Positions 18,663 through 27,152 of a stretch of DNA of 64,000 nt are shown here, piece by piece (the first letter of the stretch is position 1; the number at the start of each line of letters is the position of its first letter). The notes under the pieces were generated by a model, which saw nothing but the letters and a program-made list of their open reading frames with translations, searched no databases and was not told the DNA's origin. Source of the stretch: Pseudoxanthomonas sp. Root630. GTDB taxonomy: Bacteria > Pseudomonadota > Gammaproteobacteria > Xanthomonadales > Xanthomonadaceae. Location of the stretch: positions 1,270-65,269 of the forward strand of contig NZ_LMGY01000001.1 in NCBI RefSeq assembly GCF_001427585.1, in the 5' to 3' direction. The translations under genes and the position numbers were made by a program.

Positions 18663-20428
18663 GCGCTTTCTGGAACACGCTGCACTTCCTGCGCCCGCAC
18701 TGGTTGTGGGCCTTGCTCGCGCTGCCGGTGCTGGCATGGTGGTGGCGCGTGCAGCGGCATCGCCTGAATGCCTGGCAGGGCCATGTCGATCCGCATCTGC
18801 TCCAGCACCTGCTGGTGCGGGGTGGACGTAGCGCACGCACGGGCATGGTGGCCGCCGGGTTGGCCTATGCGCTGGCCGTGCTGGCGCTGGCGGGGCCGAG
18901 CTGGCGACAGGGCGAGCAGCCGTTGTGGCAGGCACAGCGCCCGCTGGTGCTGGTGCTGGACCTGTCCAGCCGGATCACCACGCCGGATCTGCCGCCTTCG
19001 CGTCTGCTGCAGGTGCGGGCGAAGCTGGCGCGGCTGCTCGACGCACGCGCGGGCAGCCCCGTGGCGCTGGTAGTGTACGCGGACGATGCGTTCACGGTCG
19101 CGCCGCTGACCGACGACGCGGGCAACATCCGCCTGTATCTCGACGAACTGTCGCCGGAGATCATGCCGGTGGATGGCCAGCGCGCCGATCGCGGTATCGC
19201 CCGCGCGGCGCGGCTGCTGTCGCAGGCGGATTTCCGCAACGGCGATATCCTCGTGCTCACCGACCGCGCGAACAGCGAAGCGTCCATGGCCGCCTCCGAG
19301 GCGCGCGCAGAAGGCTATGCCGTGTCCGTGCTCGGACTGGGCACGTCGGCCGGCGCCGCGTATCGCGCCACCGATGGCACGATCGGCCATGCCGCGCTCG
19401 ATGCTTCGTCCCTGCGTGCAGTGGTCGCCGCGGGTGGCGGCCGCTACGAGCCGGCCACGGCCGACGGCGCGGACTTCGCTGGCCTCGGCATCGCGTCGCC
19501 GGCTCTGGACACCGTCGGCGTTTCCACCGCGCCCGGCGGTGGCAAGGCGTGGCGTGATGAAGGGTACTGGCTGCTGATCCCGTTGATGGCGCTCGCGTTG
19601 TTGTGGTTCCGTCGTGGTGCGGCGCTGGTCCTGGTGGGAGCGCTGTGGTTGCCGATGGCATCGCCCGCGCGCGCGGCCGGGATCGACTGGTGGCAGCGCA
19701 GCGACCAGGCCACGCACGCGCGCCTGGAGAAAGGCGCCGACGCCTATCGCCAGGGCGACTATGCCTCCGCGGAACAGGCCTTTGCCGGCATCGACACGGC
19801 CGAGGGCCAGTACAACCTGGGCAATGCACTGGCGAAGCAGCAGCGCTACGACGATGCCGTGGCCGCATACGACCGCGCGCTGCGATTGCAGCCAAGCATG
19901 GCCGATGCGGTCGCGAATCGCGCCGCCGTCGACGCCGCGCGCAAGCGACCGCCTTCGCCAGGCGATGGGCAGGGCAAGCCTGGGTCGCAGGGCAGTGGCG
20001 ACCAGGCGTCCTCGGGTGCGAAGGGCGATGCCTCCGACGGGAAGGAGTCGGGCCAGCAACAGCGCGCATCCCCATCGTCGCAAGACGCTTCGACGCCGCC
20101 CTCGGGGAATCCGGGCCAGGCCCAGGCAGGGAAGAACAACGCACCGCCGCCGCGCACGCCGCCCAAGCCGTCGCCCGATCCGGCAACGCAGGCAGCCGCC
20201 GATGCGGCGCAACGCGAACGCATGCGCGCCGCGATCGGCGAACAGGACGGGCAGCGCGCCGGGAAGCCGCCGCAGGATGCGCCTGCCGTGCAGGCGGAAA
20301 CCGCGGAGCAGCGCGAGCGTCGACAGGCGGTCGATGCGTGGCTGAAGCGCGTGCCGGACGAGCCCGGTTCGCTGCTCAAGGCGAAGTTCCGGCTCGAACA
20401 CGACCGCCGGCAGAGGGAAGGGCAATGA
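18659..20428 (+). CDS. batB: VWA/TPR membrane protein, BatB/BatC type, with degenerate MIDAS
   Basis: A 589-residue protein starting at a GTG that overlaps the batA stop (GTGA). It has two N-terminal membrane segments, a VWA domain (about 95-280), two further hydrophobic stretches (WLLIPLMALALLWF, ALVLVGALWLPMAS), then a tetratricopeptide unit (AYRQGDYASAEQAFAGID; LGNALAKQQRYDDAVAAYD) and a long Gln/Pro/Ser-rich tail. It therefore combines BatB and BatC in one chain. The VWA metal site is altered: DLSSR (101-105) replaces DxSxS, the expected Thr is absent (MPVDGQRADRG), and the late motif reads VLTDRANSE. Metal binding is doubtful. Confidence 0.88.
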   Translation: MSAFWNTLHFLRPHWLWALLALPVLAWWWRVQRHRLNAWQGHVDPHLLQHLLVRGGRSARTGMVAAGLAYALAVLALAGPSWRQGEQPLWQAQRPLVLVLDLSSRITTPDLPPSRLLQVRAKLARLLDARAGSPVALVVYADDAFTVAPLTDDAGNIRLYLDELSPEIMPVDGQRADRGIARAARLLSQADFRNGDILVLTDRANSEASMAASEARAEGYAVSVLGLGTSAGAAYRATDGTIGHAALDASSLRAVVAAGGGRYEPATADGADFAGLGIASPALDTVGVSTAPGGGKAWRDEGYWLLIPLMALALLWFRRGAALVLVGALWLPMASPARAAGIDWWQRSDQATHARLEKGADAYRQGDYASAEQAFAGIDTAEGQYNLGNALAKQQRYDDAVAAYDRALRLQPSMADAVANRAAVDAARKRPPSPGDGQGKPGSQGSGDQASSGAKGDASDGKESGQQQRASPSSQDASTPPSGNPGQAQAGKNNAPPPRTPPKPSPDPATQAAADAAQRERMRAAIGEQDGQRAGKPPQDAPAVQAETAEQRERRQAVDAWLKRVPDEPGSLLKAKFRLEHDRRQREGQ

Positions 20429-22101
20429 AGTACCGCATCTGGATCCTGCTGGCCGTGCTGATGGTGTGGCCGACGTCGTTGCTCGCGGCGACGCGCGCGT
20501 GGTTGGAGCAGTCGCAGATCACGCTGGGCGAGGCAGTGACGCTCAACGTGGAGAGCGATGCGGTGTCCGCCACGCCCGACGTCACGCCGTTGATGCGCGA
20601 TTTCGAAGTGGAAGGCCAGTCCGACAGCCGCAGCGTGCGGTTGGTGAATGGGCGCATGAGCACCAGCACGACGTTCTCGCTGACGTTGCGGCCGCGCCGC
20701 GCCGGCACGCTGGCGATTCCGGCGCTGCAGGTGGGCAATGAGCGCACGGCAGCGCTGACGCTGGAGGTCGGCGCGACGGCGACGGCACGCGCGGCGTCCA
20801 ACGGCCTGGTGTTCGTCGAGACCGAAGTGGACGATCCCAGCCCCTACGTGCAGCAGTCGGTGGGCGTCACGGTGCGGCTGTACTACGCCACGCCGCTGGT
20901 GTCGGGACAACTCGATCTCGATCCGCCCGACGGTGCGCTGCTCCAGCGTGTGGGCGAAATCGTGCAGTCCAGCCGCGAGATCGATGGGCGGCGCTACAGC
21001 ACCGCCGAGCGTCGCTTCCTGCTGGTGCCCGAGCGCAGCGGCGCGCTGACCCTGCCGGGTCCGCGCTTCGAAGGACGTGGCGCGGGTGGCTGGATGGACG
21101 ACCTGCTGGGCGGCAACAGCCGCGAGGTCAACATCACCGGCGCGCCGCGTACGCTGCAGGTGAGTGCGCAACCGGCGGGTGCGCCGCAGCCCTGGCTGCC
21201 GGTGCGCGACCTGCGCCTGCGCTACACCGCGGTGCCGCAGCAGTTGCGTACCGGCGAAGCGGGCACGCTGGCCATCGAAACCACGGTCGTCGGTGCGACG
21301 CAGGCGCAGTTGCCGGAGATCCCCGCGCCGTCGATCCCCGGCGCGCAGGTCTTCGCCGAACCGCCGCAGTTCGACGAGCGTTTCGTCGGTGGCACGCCGC
21401 AGGTCACGCTGACGCGCCGCTATTCGATCGTGCCGTCGCAGGTGGGCACGCTGGTGATCCCGGGCACGGCGATGGCGTGGTGGGACGTGCGCGCGGGCGC
21501 GGCGCGGCGCGCGACGTTGCCTGACCTGACCCTGCCCGTCGTTGTCGGAACCGGCGCGCTGTCGCCTGCACCCGTCGCGGGAGCGTCGCGCGGTGCGGCC
21601 ACGCCGCCCACGGGAGCCGATGACGACATCCTGCTCGAGGGCGAACGAAGCATCCCGCCCCGCCTGTGGCCCTGGCTGGCCGCCGGCTTCGCCCTGCTGT
21701 GGTTGATCACGTTGCTGTGGGGGCTGACACGGCGCGCAACGGCTGCGTCGGGTCCGCGCGCTCGCGTGCGTGCCGATACAGGCGTGCCGGGCGCCGCACC
21801 GCCGGCCACCCACACCGCGGCCGATCTCAAGCGCGCGCTGGATGCGGGCGATCTGGACGACATCGAGGACGTGCTGCGCGGCATGGCGCGCCCGGCCGCG
21901 GTCGACCTCGACGATCTGCAGCGCCGGCTCGCCTCGTCCTCCCAGCGCACTGCCGTGGATCTGCTGCGCCGCGCCCGCTGGGCCGGCGGCGATGCGGCGC
22001 AGGCGAGGGTGGCGCTGCGCGAGGCCTTCCGCGGCGGTCCGCTGTGGTGCCTGCCAAAGGCGCCCGCGACAGACGAGATATTGCCCCCGCTATACCCATG
22101 A
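20425..22101 (+). CDS. batD: BatD-family protein
   Basis: A 558-residue envelope protein with a signal peptide (MKYRIWILLAVLMVWPTSLLA), a periplasmic region of immunoglobulin-like beta domains (residues about 25-400) and one C-terminal membrane helix (WLAAGFALLWLITLLWGL, about 414-431) followed by a cytoplasmic helical tail of about 110 residues. BatD closes the operon here, overlapping the previous gene by 4 bases. The cytoplasmic tail could contact the MoxR ATPase (inference). Confidence 0.88.
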   Translation: MKYRIWILLAVLMVWPTSLLAATRAWLEQSQITLGEAVTLNVESDAVSATPDVTPLMRDFEVEGQSDSRSVRLVNGRMSTSTTFSLTLRPRRAGTLAIPALQVGNERTAALTLEVGATATARAASNGLVFVETEVDDPSPYVQQSVGVTVRLYYATPLVSGQLDLDPPDGALLQRVGEIVQSSREIDGRRYSTAERRFLLVPERSGALTLPGPRFEGRGAGGWMDDLLGGNSREVNITGAPRTLQVSAQPAGAPQPWLPVRDLRLRYTAVPQQLRTGEAGTLAIETTVVGATQAQLPEIPAPSIPGAQVFAEPPQFDERFVGGTPQVTLTRRYSIVPSQVGTLVIPGTAMAWWDVRAGAARRATLPDLTLPVVVGTGALSPAPVAGASRGAATPPTGADDDILLEGERSIPPRLWPWLAAGFALLWLITLLWGLTRRATAASGPRARVRADTGVPGAAPPATHTAADLKRALDAGDLDDIEDVLRGMARPAAVDLDDLQRRLASSSQRTAVDLLRRARWAGGDAAQARVALREAFRGGPLWCLPKAPATDEILPPLYP

Positions 22102-22148
22102 TCCTTCGCCGCTGGGTCGATGCGGTGCAAACATCGAAAGCCCACTGA

Positions 22149-22196
22149 TGAAACAAGTCCGCTTACGCCCACGGAGTGATTGACGGGCTTGTTTCA
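22149..22196. repeat. 13-base inverted repeat (stem-loop)
   Basis: TGAAACAAGTCCG (22149-22161) and CGGGCTTGTTTCA (22184-22196) are inverted copies with one T/C difference that still allows a G-U pair in RNA; the loop is 22 bases. It begins 47 bases after the batD stop. There is no T-run, so simple intrinsic termination is unlikely. Confidence 0.7.
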
Positions 22197-22199
22197 CTG

Positions 22200-22215
22200 C
22201 GCGATACATATCGCG
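22200..22215. repeat. Short perfect palindrome CGCGATA-CA-TATCGCG
   Basis: CGCGATA (22200-22206) and TATCGCG (22209-22215) form a perfect 7-base stem with a 2-base loop, only 3 bases after the larger stem-loop. It could be a protein-binding site or part of a structured RNA. Confidence 0.55.
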
Positions 22216-22309
22216 TAGCGAAAAAGAGTGCTTGATGCCTCGCTCGACTAACTCAAGGGGCAAGGGGTGAGATCAATGGATGCCTTGGTGATACGACAAC
22301 GCGCGCTGC

Positions 22310-22525
22310 ATGGGCGGCTTACACGGCGCGGCAGACATCAAGGAATCCGTGATAGTTCCGGCGCAGATTTCGGCCGACGCCAGATTCAGAAGAGATGGCG
22401 GCACGTTGATGCCTGTGTTTTGGGTTGGCGATGTGGGTGCCGGCGGCATCCACGAACGAATCGGCTCGGAGTATCGCGCAACCGATGGCATGCGCGAGTC
22501 CGGCAAGCCTGCCTGTGGAGAGTGA
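22310..22525 (+). CDS. Possible small hypothetical protein
   Basis: An open frame of 71 codons (MGGLHGAADIKESVIVPAQI at the start, then MPVFWVGDVGAGGIHERIGS around residues 34-53). It ends one base before the ATG of the next gene, which would suit a two-gene unit. The composition is less skewed than the overlapping frames, which are Arg-rich or Pro/Ser-rich. No family, membrane segment or motif is recognised and there is no clear ribosome site, so it may be a decayed or spurious frame. Confidence 0.25.
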   Translation: MGGLHGAADIKESVIVPAQISADARFRRDGGTLMPVFWVGDVGAGGIHERIGSEYRATDGMRESGKPACGE

Positions 22526-22526
22526 T

Positions 22527-23462
22527 ATGAAGAAGGTCATCGGCATCGGTGCAGTCATCGCCGTTGTGGTAGTTGGCATCATCTTTCTTGCGCACCGGGA
22601 TGGCGACAACAGGGCGAGTGAGGCGTCACATCAAGTAACCGCCGAGGGAGATGATGCGCATGGCGAGGTGGGGCCACAGGTGACGGCAACCCAGAGCAGG
22701 AGGACTAGCGCCCTTTCAAACATCCTCAACTCGTCTTCGTCGAAGGAATTTGCGCTCAGCCAACTGGTTCCAGAGGCTGAGAGGGGGCGTGCACTGTATG
22801 TCCTGGCAGTAGGCGAGGTTGTCGACGCATGCGGATTGCTCTACATGCCAGCGGAGCACGGAATAGACAGGGTGGTGCCGTTGGTGGTCCGGTCAGACGG
22901 GATGTGGAAGCGCAGGTATGCCGAGCACGCGAAGTTCTGCGGGGAACGGACCGACCTGGATGCGCGTGCGGAAAAACTGGTCGCGAATCTCCAGGTGCGC
23001 ATGAACACGCTGGCGAACCAGGGCGACAGGATCGCTCAGATGTACGATGCCATGGCGGACACGGGGGGAAGATTGAGCGATTCCAACGCAGGTATCGCGC
23101 TCGACATCCTGCAGGATGCCCGTGCGGACGGTGAATCGGTCCGGCGCGCGGCGCATGCGCTCGTCAGCTCGGAGAGCGAGTCGATCCGGCGATTGGACAA
23201 GGAACTCTTCGGGGCTGCCTACTCCCCGGATGGCAAGGAGAACATCAAGTCGATGGCGGCGCAGGCGTATGCCTGTTCAAGGGGGGTGTACTGTGGTCCG
23301 TCAGGACATTTCCAGCGGACCAGCTGCCTGCTCACCGGCGCGTGCGACGTGTTCCTGCCTCTCAATGACTATGTCAGGAAATACAGGCTGTCCGGCGCAG
23401 ACTACGCGCTGATGCAGCAGTATGCGCAGCGGCTCGCCGCTTTGGTGGGCGATTCCCGATAA
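22527..23462 (+). CDS. Membrane-anchored periplasmic protein with six cysteines, function unknown
   Basis: A 311-residue protein with an N-terminal membrane anchor (VIGIGAVIAVVVVGIIFLA, residues 4-22) and a periplasmic remainder. It contains exactly six cysteines (102, 138, 250, 256, 267, 273), which could form three disulfides; the last four make a compact pattern AYACSRGVYCGP ... RTSCLLTGACDVF. The region 150-230 looks alpha-helical. I do not recognise the family; a similar C-x5-C-x10-C-x5-C tail would be worth searching for in other Xanthomonadaceae proteins. GGAGAG lies just before the ATG at 22527. It has fewer GC-ending codons than its neighbours, suggesting acquisition or weak codon selection. 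Confidence 0.75.
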   Translation: MKKVIGIGAVIAVVVVGIIFLAHRDGDNRASEASHQVTAEGDDAHGEVGPQVTATQSRRTSALSNILNSSSSKEFALSQLVPEAERGRALYVLAVGEVVDACGLLYMPAEHGIDRVVPLVVRSDGMWKRRYAEHAKFCGERTDLDARAEKLVANLQVRMNTLANQGDRIAQMYDAMADTGGRLSDSNAGIALDILQDARADGESVRRAAHALVSSESESIRRLDKELFGAAYSPDGKENIKSMAAQAYACSRGVYCGPSGHFQRTSCLLTGACDVFLPLNDYVRKYRLSGADYALMQQYAQRLAALVGDSR

Positions 23463-23617
23463 GGAGTTCCGCGGTGTCACGGCCATCGCCCCAGTCGTTG
23501 GTGCGATGACGCCATGAGTGGGCGTCCGAGCTTTCCGGGCGTCGTATGGAAGGGCCGCGACGTCGTAAGGCGATGGGGTTTGCTAAGCTCCCGACTTTGC
23601 CTTCGCAGGACCCGCCG

Positions 23618-24931
23618 ATGACCGACGCCGCGCCCGCCACCCGCGCCAAACTCCCTTTGCACTGGAAGATGGCCATCGGCTTCGGCGTCGGCCTGATCGT
23701 CGGGCTCATCGTGCATGCCACCGGCCAGGGCGATGCGGGCTGGGTGCAGGACGTCACCCAGTACGTCACCACACCGTTCAGCAAGATCTTCCTCAACCTG
23801 ATCTTCATGCTGATCGTGCCGCTGTTGTTCTCCGCGCTGGTCTGCGGCATCGCCGAGATGGGCGACATCCGCGCGCTGGGACGGATCGGCTGGAAGACGC
23901 TGGCCTACACCATCGTGCTGTCGGCGGTGGCGGTGCTGCTGGGGCTGGTGCTGGTGAATGTGCTGAAGCCCGGCGTGGGCGTCGATCCCGCGATGGCGCA
24001 ACAGCTGATCGCGGAGAACGCGGAGCGCACCAAGGAAATCGTCGCCAGCGTGGGCAGCCAGCCGACCGGCATGAACATGCTGCTGTCGATCGTGCCGGAC
24101 AACGTGATCGGCGCTGCGTCCAGCAATGCCGCCATCCTGTCGCTGATGTTCTTCGCGGTGATGTTCGGTGTCGGCCTGGTGCTGACCCCGTCGGAGAACA
24201 CCGGCATCCTCAAGCGCGGCATCGAGGGCGTGTTCGAGATCTCGATGACGCTGATCGGCCTGGTCATCCGCCTGGCGCCGTACGCGGTGGCCTGCTTCAT
24301 GTTCAACCTCGCCGCCATCTTCGGCTTCGACCTGCTGGTGCGGCTGGGTGCCTACGTTGGCGTGGTGGTGCTGGCCCTGGCGCTGCACCAGTTCGTCAGT
24401 TATTCGGTGGCGTTGAAGCTGGCCGGCTATTCGCCGCTGACGTTCTTCCGCGGTGCGCAGGAAGCGATGGTGATGGCGTTCTCCACCGCCTCCAGCAACG
24501 CGACCCTGCCCACCGCGCTGCGCGTGGCCGACGAGAAGCTCGGCCTGCCGCGCACGGTGTCGCGCTTCGTGCTGACCGTGGGCGCCACCGCCAACCAGAA
24601 CGGCACCGCGCTGTTCGAGGGTGTGACGGTGATCTTCCTGGCGCAGTTCTTCGGCGTGGACCTGTCGCTGGGCCAGCAATTCATGGTGATGCTGGTGTGC
24701 ATCCTGGGCGGCATCGGCACGGCCGGCGTGCCGTCCGGTTCGCTGCCGGTGGTGGCGCTGATCTGCGCCATGGTCGGCGTGAACCCCATCGGCATCGGCC
24801 TGATCCTGGGCGTGAACCACTTCCTGGACATGTGCCGGACCACCCTGAACGTCACCGGCGACCTGACCCTGGCCTCGCTGGTGGCCAAGGGCGAACGGGG
24901 CGACGTGACGCTGCCCGGTCAGCCGGGGTAA
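23618..24931 (+). CDS. Dicarboxylate/amino acid:cation symporter (SDF family)
   Basis: A 437-residue inner-membrane secondary transporter taking up C4-dicarboxylates or acidic amino acids with Na+ or H+. Eight membrane segments and two re-entrant loops can be traced. Family signatures are the serine-rich loop FSTASSNATLPTALRVA, the NQNGTALFEG stretch of TM7, the GIGTAGVPSGSLPVV loop and LGVNHFLDMCRTTLNVTGD in TM8, where the aspartate and Arg/Thr residues bind the substrate amino group or carboxylates. Length and loops resemble GltP/DctA, but substrate cannot be decided. The ATG at 23618 begins a typical short cytoplasmic N-terminus. Confidence 0.92.
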   Translation: MTDAAPATRAKLPLHWKMAIGFGVGLIVGLIVHATGQGDAGWVQDVTQYVTTPFSKIFLNLIFMLIVPLLFSALVCGIAEMGDIRALGRIGWKTLAYTIVLSAVAVLLGLVLVNVLKPGVGVDPAMAQQLIAENAERTKEIVASVGSQPTGMNMLLSIVPDNVIGAASSNAAILSLMFFAVMFGVGLVLTPSENTGILKRGIEGVFEISMTLIGLVIRLAPYAVACFMFNLAAIFGFDLLVRLGAYVGVVVLALALHQFVSYSVALKLAGYSPLTFFRGAQEAMVMAFSTASSNATLPTALRVADEKLGLPRTVSRFVLTVGATANQNGTALFEGVTVIFLAQFFGVDLSLGQQFMVMLVCILGGIGTAGVPSGSLPVVALICAMVGVNPIGIGLILGVNHFLDMCRTTLNVTGDLTLASLVAKGERGDVTLPGQPG

Positions 24932-25030
24932 CACCGCGGAAAGCACGCTGCAACCGCGACAGGGCGGGCAGGGGGTGGGACAATGGGCGGCCCGCAGCCC
25001 GCCGGGCGCCGCCCCCTGTTCCGACTCCCC

Positions 25031-27028
25031 ATGACGACGCCCACCCGCCGCCAGCTCGCCAACGCCATCCGTTTCCTCGCCGCCGACGCGGTGCAGGCCG
25101 CCAACTCCGGCCATCCCGGCATGCCCATGGGCATGGCCGACATCGCCGAAGTGCTGTGGAACGACTACTACCGCCACAGCCCGTCGAACCCGCACTGGTT
25201 CAACCGCGACCGCTTCATCCTGTCGAACGGCCACGGTTCGATGCTGCAGTACGCGCTGCTGCACCTGGCCGGCTACGACCTGCCGCTGCAGGAGCTGAAG
25301 AACTTCCGCCAGCTGCACAGCAAGACCGCCGGCCATCCGGAACGCCACGAGACCCCGGGCGTGGAAACCACCACCGGCCCGCTCGGCCAGGGCTTCGCCA
25401 ATGCGGTCGGCTTCGCGCTGGCCGAGAAGCTGCTGGCGCAGCGCTTCAACCGCGAAGGCCACGACCTGATCGACCACCGCACCTTCGTGTTCATGGGCGA
25501 CGGCTGCCTGATGGAAGGCGTCTCGCACGAGGCCGCTTCGCTCGCCGGCACCTGGGGCCTGGGCAAGCTGGTCTGCTTCTGGGACGACAACAAGATTTCC
25601 ATCGACGGCAACACCGACGGCTGGTTCACCGACGACACGCCGGCGCGCTTCGAAGCCTACGGCTGGCAGGTCGTGCGCAACGTCAACGGCCATGACCCGG
25701 TCGAGATCAAGACCGCCATCGATACCGCGCTGAAGGCCACCGACAAGCCCACCCTGATCTGCTGCCGCACCACGATCGGTTTCGGTTCGCCGAACAAGGC
25801 CGGCAAGGAATCCAGCCACGGCGCACCGCTGGGCAAGGAAGAACTGGAGGCCACGCGCGCCGCGCTGGAATGGCCGTACGGTCCGTTCGAAGTGCCGGCC
25901 GACATCTACGCCGGCTGGAACAAGGTCGAGGCCGGCAAGGCGCTGGAAGCCGACTGGAACGTGTTGCTCGATACCTACACCGCGCAGTACCCCGAGCAGG
26001 CCGCCGAACTGAAGCGCCGCGCATCGGGCGAGCTGCCCGCCGACTTCGTCGCGCAGGCCGACGCCTACATCGCCAAGGTGCAAGCCGAAGGCCCGACCAT
26101 CGCCTCGCGCAAGGCCTCGCAGAACGCCATCGAAGCCTTCGCACCGCTGCTGCCGGAACTGGTCGGCGGTTCGGCCGACCTGGCGCACTCCAACCTGACG
26201 CTGTGGAAGGCCAGCAAGTCGGTGTCCACCACCGACCCGAACGCCAACTACGTGTACTACGGCGTGCGCGAGTTCGGCATGACCGCCATCGCGAACGGCC
26301 TGGCGCTGCACGGCGGCTTCGTGCCGTTCGACGCGACCTTCCTGGTGTTCAGCGACTACGCGCGCAACGGCGTGCGCATGAGCGCGCTGATCCCGGCGCA
26401 TGCGATCCACGTGTACACGCACGACTCCATCGGCCTGGGCGAAGACGGTCCCACCCATCAGCCGGTCGAGCACCTGGCATCGCTGCGCTACATCCCGAAC
26501 AACGATGTGTGGCGCCCGTGCGACGCGGTGGAGTCGGCGGTGGCGTGGAAGCAGGCCATCGTCCGCCAGGACGGCCCGAGCTGCCTGGTGTTCTCGCGCC
26601 AGAACCTGCCGCACCAGCCGCGCACCGACGCGCAGGTGGGCGATATCGCACGCGGCGGCTACGTACTGGCCGATGCCGATGGCACGCCGGACGTCATCCT
26701 GATCGCCACCGGCTCGGAAGTCGGCCTGGCCACGCAGGCGAAGGCGACGCTGGATGCGCAGGGCCTGAAGACGCGCGTGGTGTCGATGCCGTCGACCGAC
26801 GTGTTCGATCGCCAGGATGCGGCCTACCGTGAAGCCGTGCTGCCCAAGGCCGTGCGCAAGCGCGTGGCGGTGGAAGCGGCCATCGCCGATTTCTGGGGCA
26901 AGTACGTCGGCCTGGATGGCGCGGTGATCGGCATGATGACGTTCGGCGCCTCCGCGCCGGCCGATGCGCTGTACAAGCACTTCGGCATCACCGCCGAGGC
27001 CGTGGTCGAGGCCGCGACGTCGCTCTGA
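25031..27028 (+). CDS. tkt: Transketolase
   Basis: A thiamine-diphosphate enzyme moving two-carbon ketol units between sugar phosphates, linking the pentose phosphate pathway and glycolysis. The 665-residue length is standard. Visible are the [18 protein letters not shown]-terminal motif, the ThDP/Mg site [20 protein letters not shown] with DNKISIDG, the catalytic [20 protein letters not shown] segment and the C-terminal domain ([16 protein letters not shown]). It is monocistronic, with a GACAAT (24979-24984) about 47 bases upstream of the ATG as candidate -10 and a strong hairpin about 90 bases past the stop. Confidence 0.96.
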   Translation: MTTPTRRQLANAIRFLAADAVQAANSGHPGMPMGMADIAEVLWNDYYRHSPSNPHWFNRDRFILSNGHGSMLQYALLHLAGYDLPLQELKNFRQLHSKTAGHPERHETPGVETTTGPLGQGFANAVGFALAEKLLAQRFNREGHDLIDHRTFVFMGDGCLMEGVSHEAASLAGTWGLGKLVCFWDDNKISIDGNTDGWFTDDTPARFEAYGWQVVRNVNGHDPVEIKTAIDTALKATDKPTLICCRTTIGFGSPNKAGKESSHGAPLGKEELEATRAALEWPYGPFEVPADIYAGWNKVEAGKALEADWNVLLDTYTAQYPEQAAELKRRASGELPADFVAQADAYIAKVQAEGPTIASRKASQNAIEAFAPLLPELVGGSADLAHSNLTLWKASKSVSTTDPNANYVYYGVREFGMTAIANGLALHGGFVPFDATFLVFSDYARNGVRMSALIPAHAIHVYTHDSIGLGEDGPTHQPVEHLASLRYIPNNDVWRPCDAVESAVAWKQAIVRQDGPSCLVFSRQNLPHQPRTDAQVGDIARGGYVLADADGTPDVILIATGSEVGLATQAKATLDAQGLKTRVVSMPSTDVFDRQDAAYREAVLPKAVRKRVAVEAAIADFWGKYVGLDGAVIGMMTFGASAPADALYKHFGITAEAVVEAATSL

Positions 27029-27043
27029 GACTGACCGTTTTCC

Positions 27044-27066
27044 TGTAGGAGGGGCTTCAGCCCCGA
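27044..27066 (+). repeat. REP element, GTAG type (left of the RAYT gene)
   Basis: A 23-base unit beginning TGTAGGAGGGGCTTCAG and continuing to CCCCGA, with an internal GGGGC/GCCCC stem. An exact inverted copy lies at 27628-27650 and a third, slightly different direct copy at 27663-27685. The GTAG head followed by a short imperfect stem is the format of REP sequences mobilised by RAYT proteins in Pseudomonas and Stenotrophomonas. Confidence 0.85.
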
Positions 27067-27117
27067 TCGCTTCGGATTTCTCTTCGCACGTCGAAAGGAA
27101 TTCACCGATAGCGATTC

Positions 27118-27152
27118 AAGCCATGGCGCATGAAAGTGCGCCATGGCTTTTT
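27118..27152 (+). terminator. Perfect 13-base-pair hairpin with T-tract, downstream of tkt and overlapping the RAYT start codon
   Basis: AAGCCATGGCGCA (27118-27130) pairs perfectly with TGCGCCATGGCTT (27137-27149) around TGAAAG, followed by a T-run to 27152. It looks like an intrinsic terminator for tkt. The right arm contains the ATG (27143) of the RAYT gene, so in any read-through transcript the start codon would be sequestered. Confidence 0.8.

Larger units (their letters stand above)
22102..22526. other. 425-base segment with two strong hairpins and only a doubtful small ORF
   Basis: Between batD and the next convincing gene there is no recognisable coding sequence. The left part carries two consecutive inverted repeats (22149-22196 and 22200-22215), the middle a doublet CAAGGGGCAAGGGG around 22254-22267, and the right part the small open frame listed separately. 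The base composition is less GC-rich than the flanks. It could hold a small RNA, an attenuator for the downstream gene, or decayed DNA. Confidence 0.5.

Noticed and set aside
22273-22506. A 77-codon minus-strand frame in the batD-downstream gap
   Set aside because: Composition resembles the mirror of the plus-strand frame at 22310-22525; no start signals and no family.
23477-26980. A continuous minus-strand open frame of 1167 codons opposite the symporter and transketolase genes
   Set aside because: It is His/Arg/Gln-rich, has no domain signatures and lies opposite two strongly supported genes; long antisense frames are expected at this GC content.
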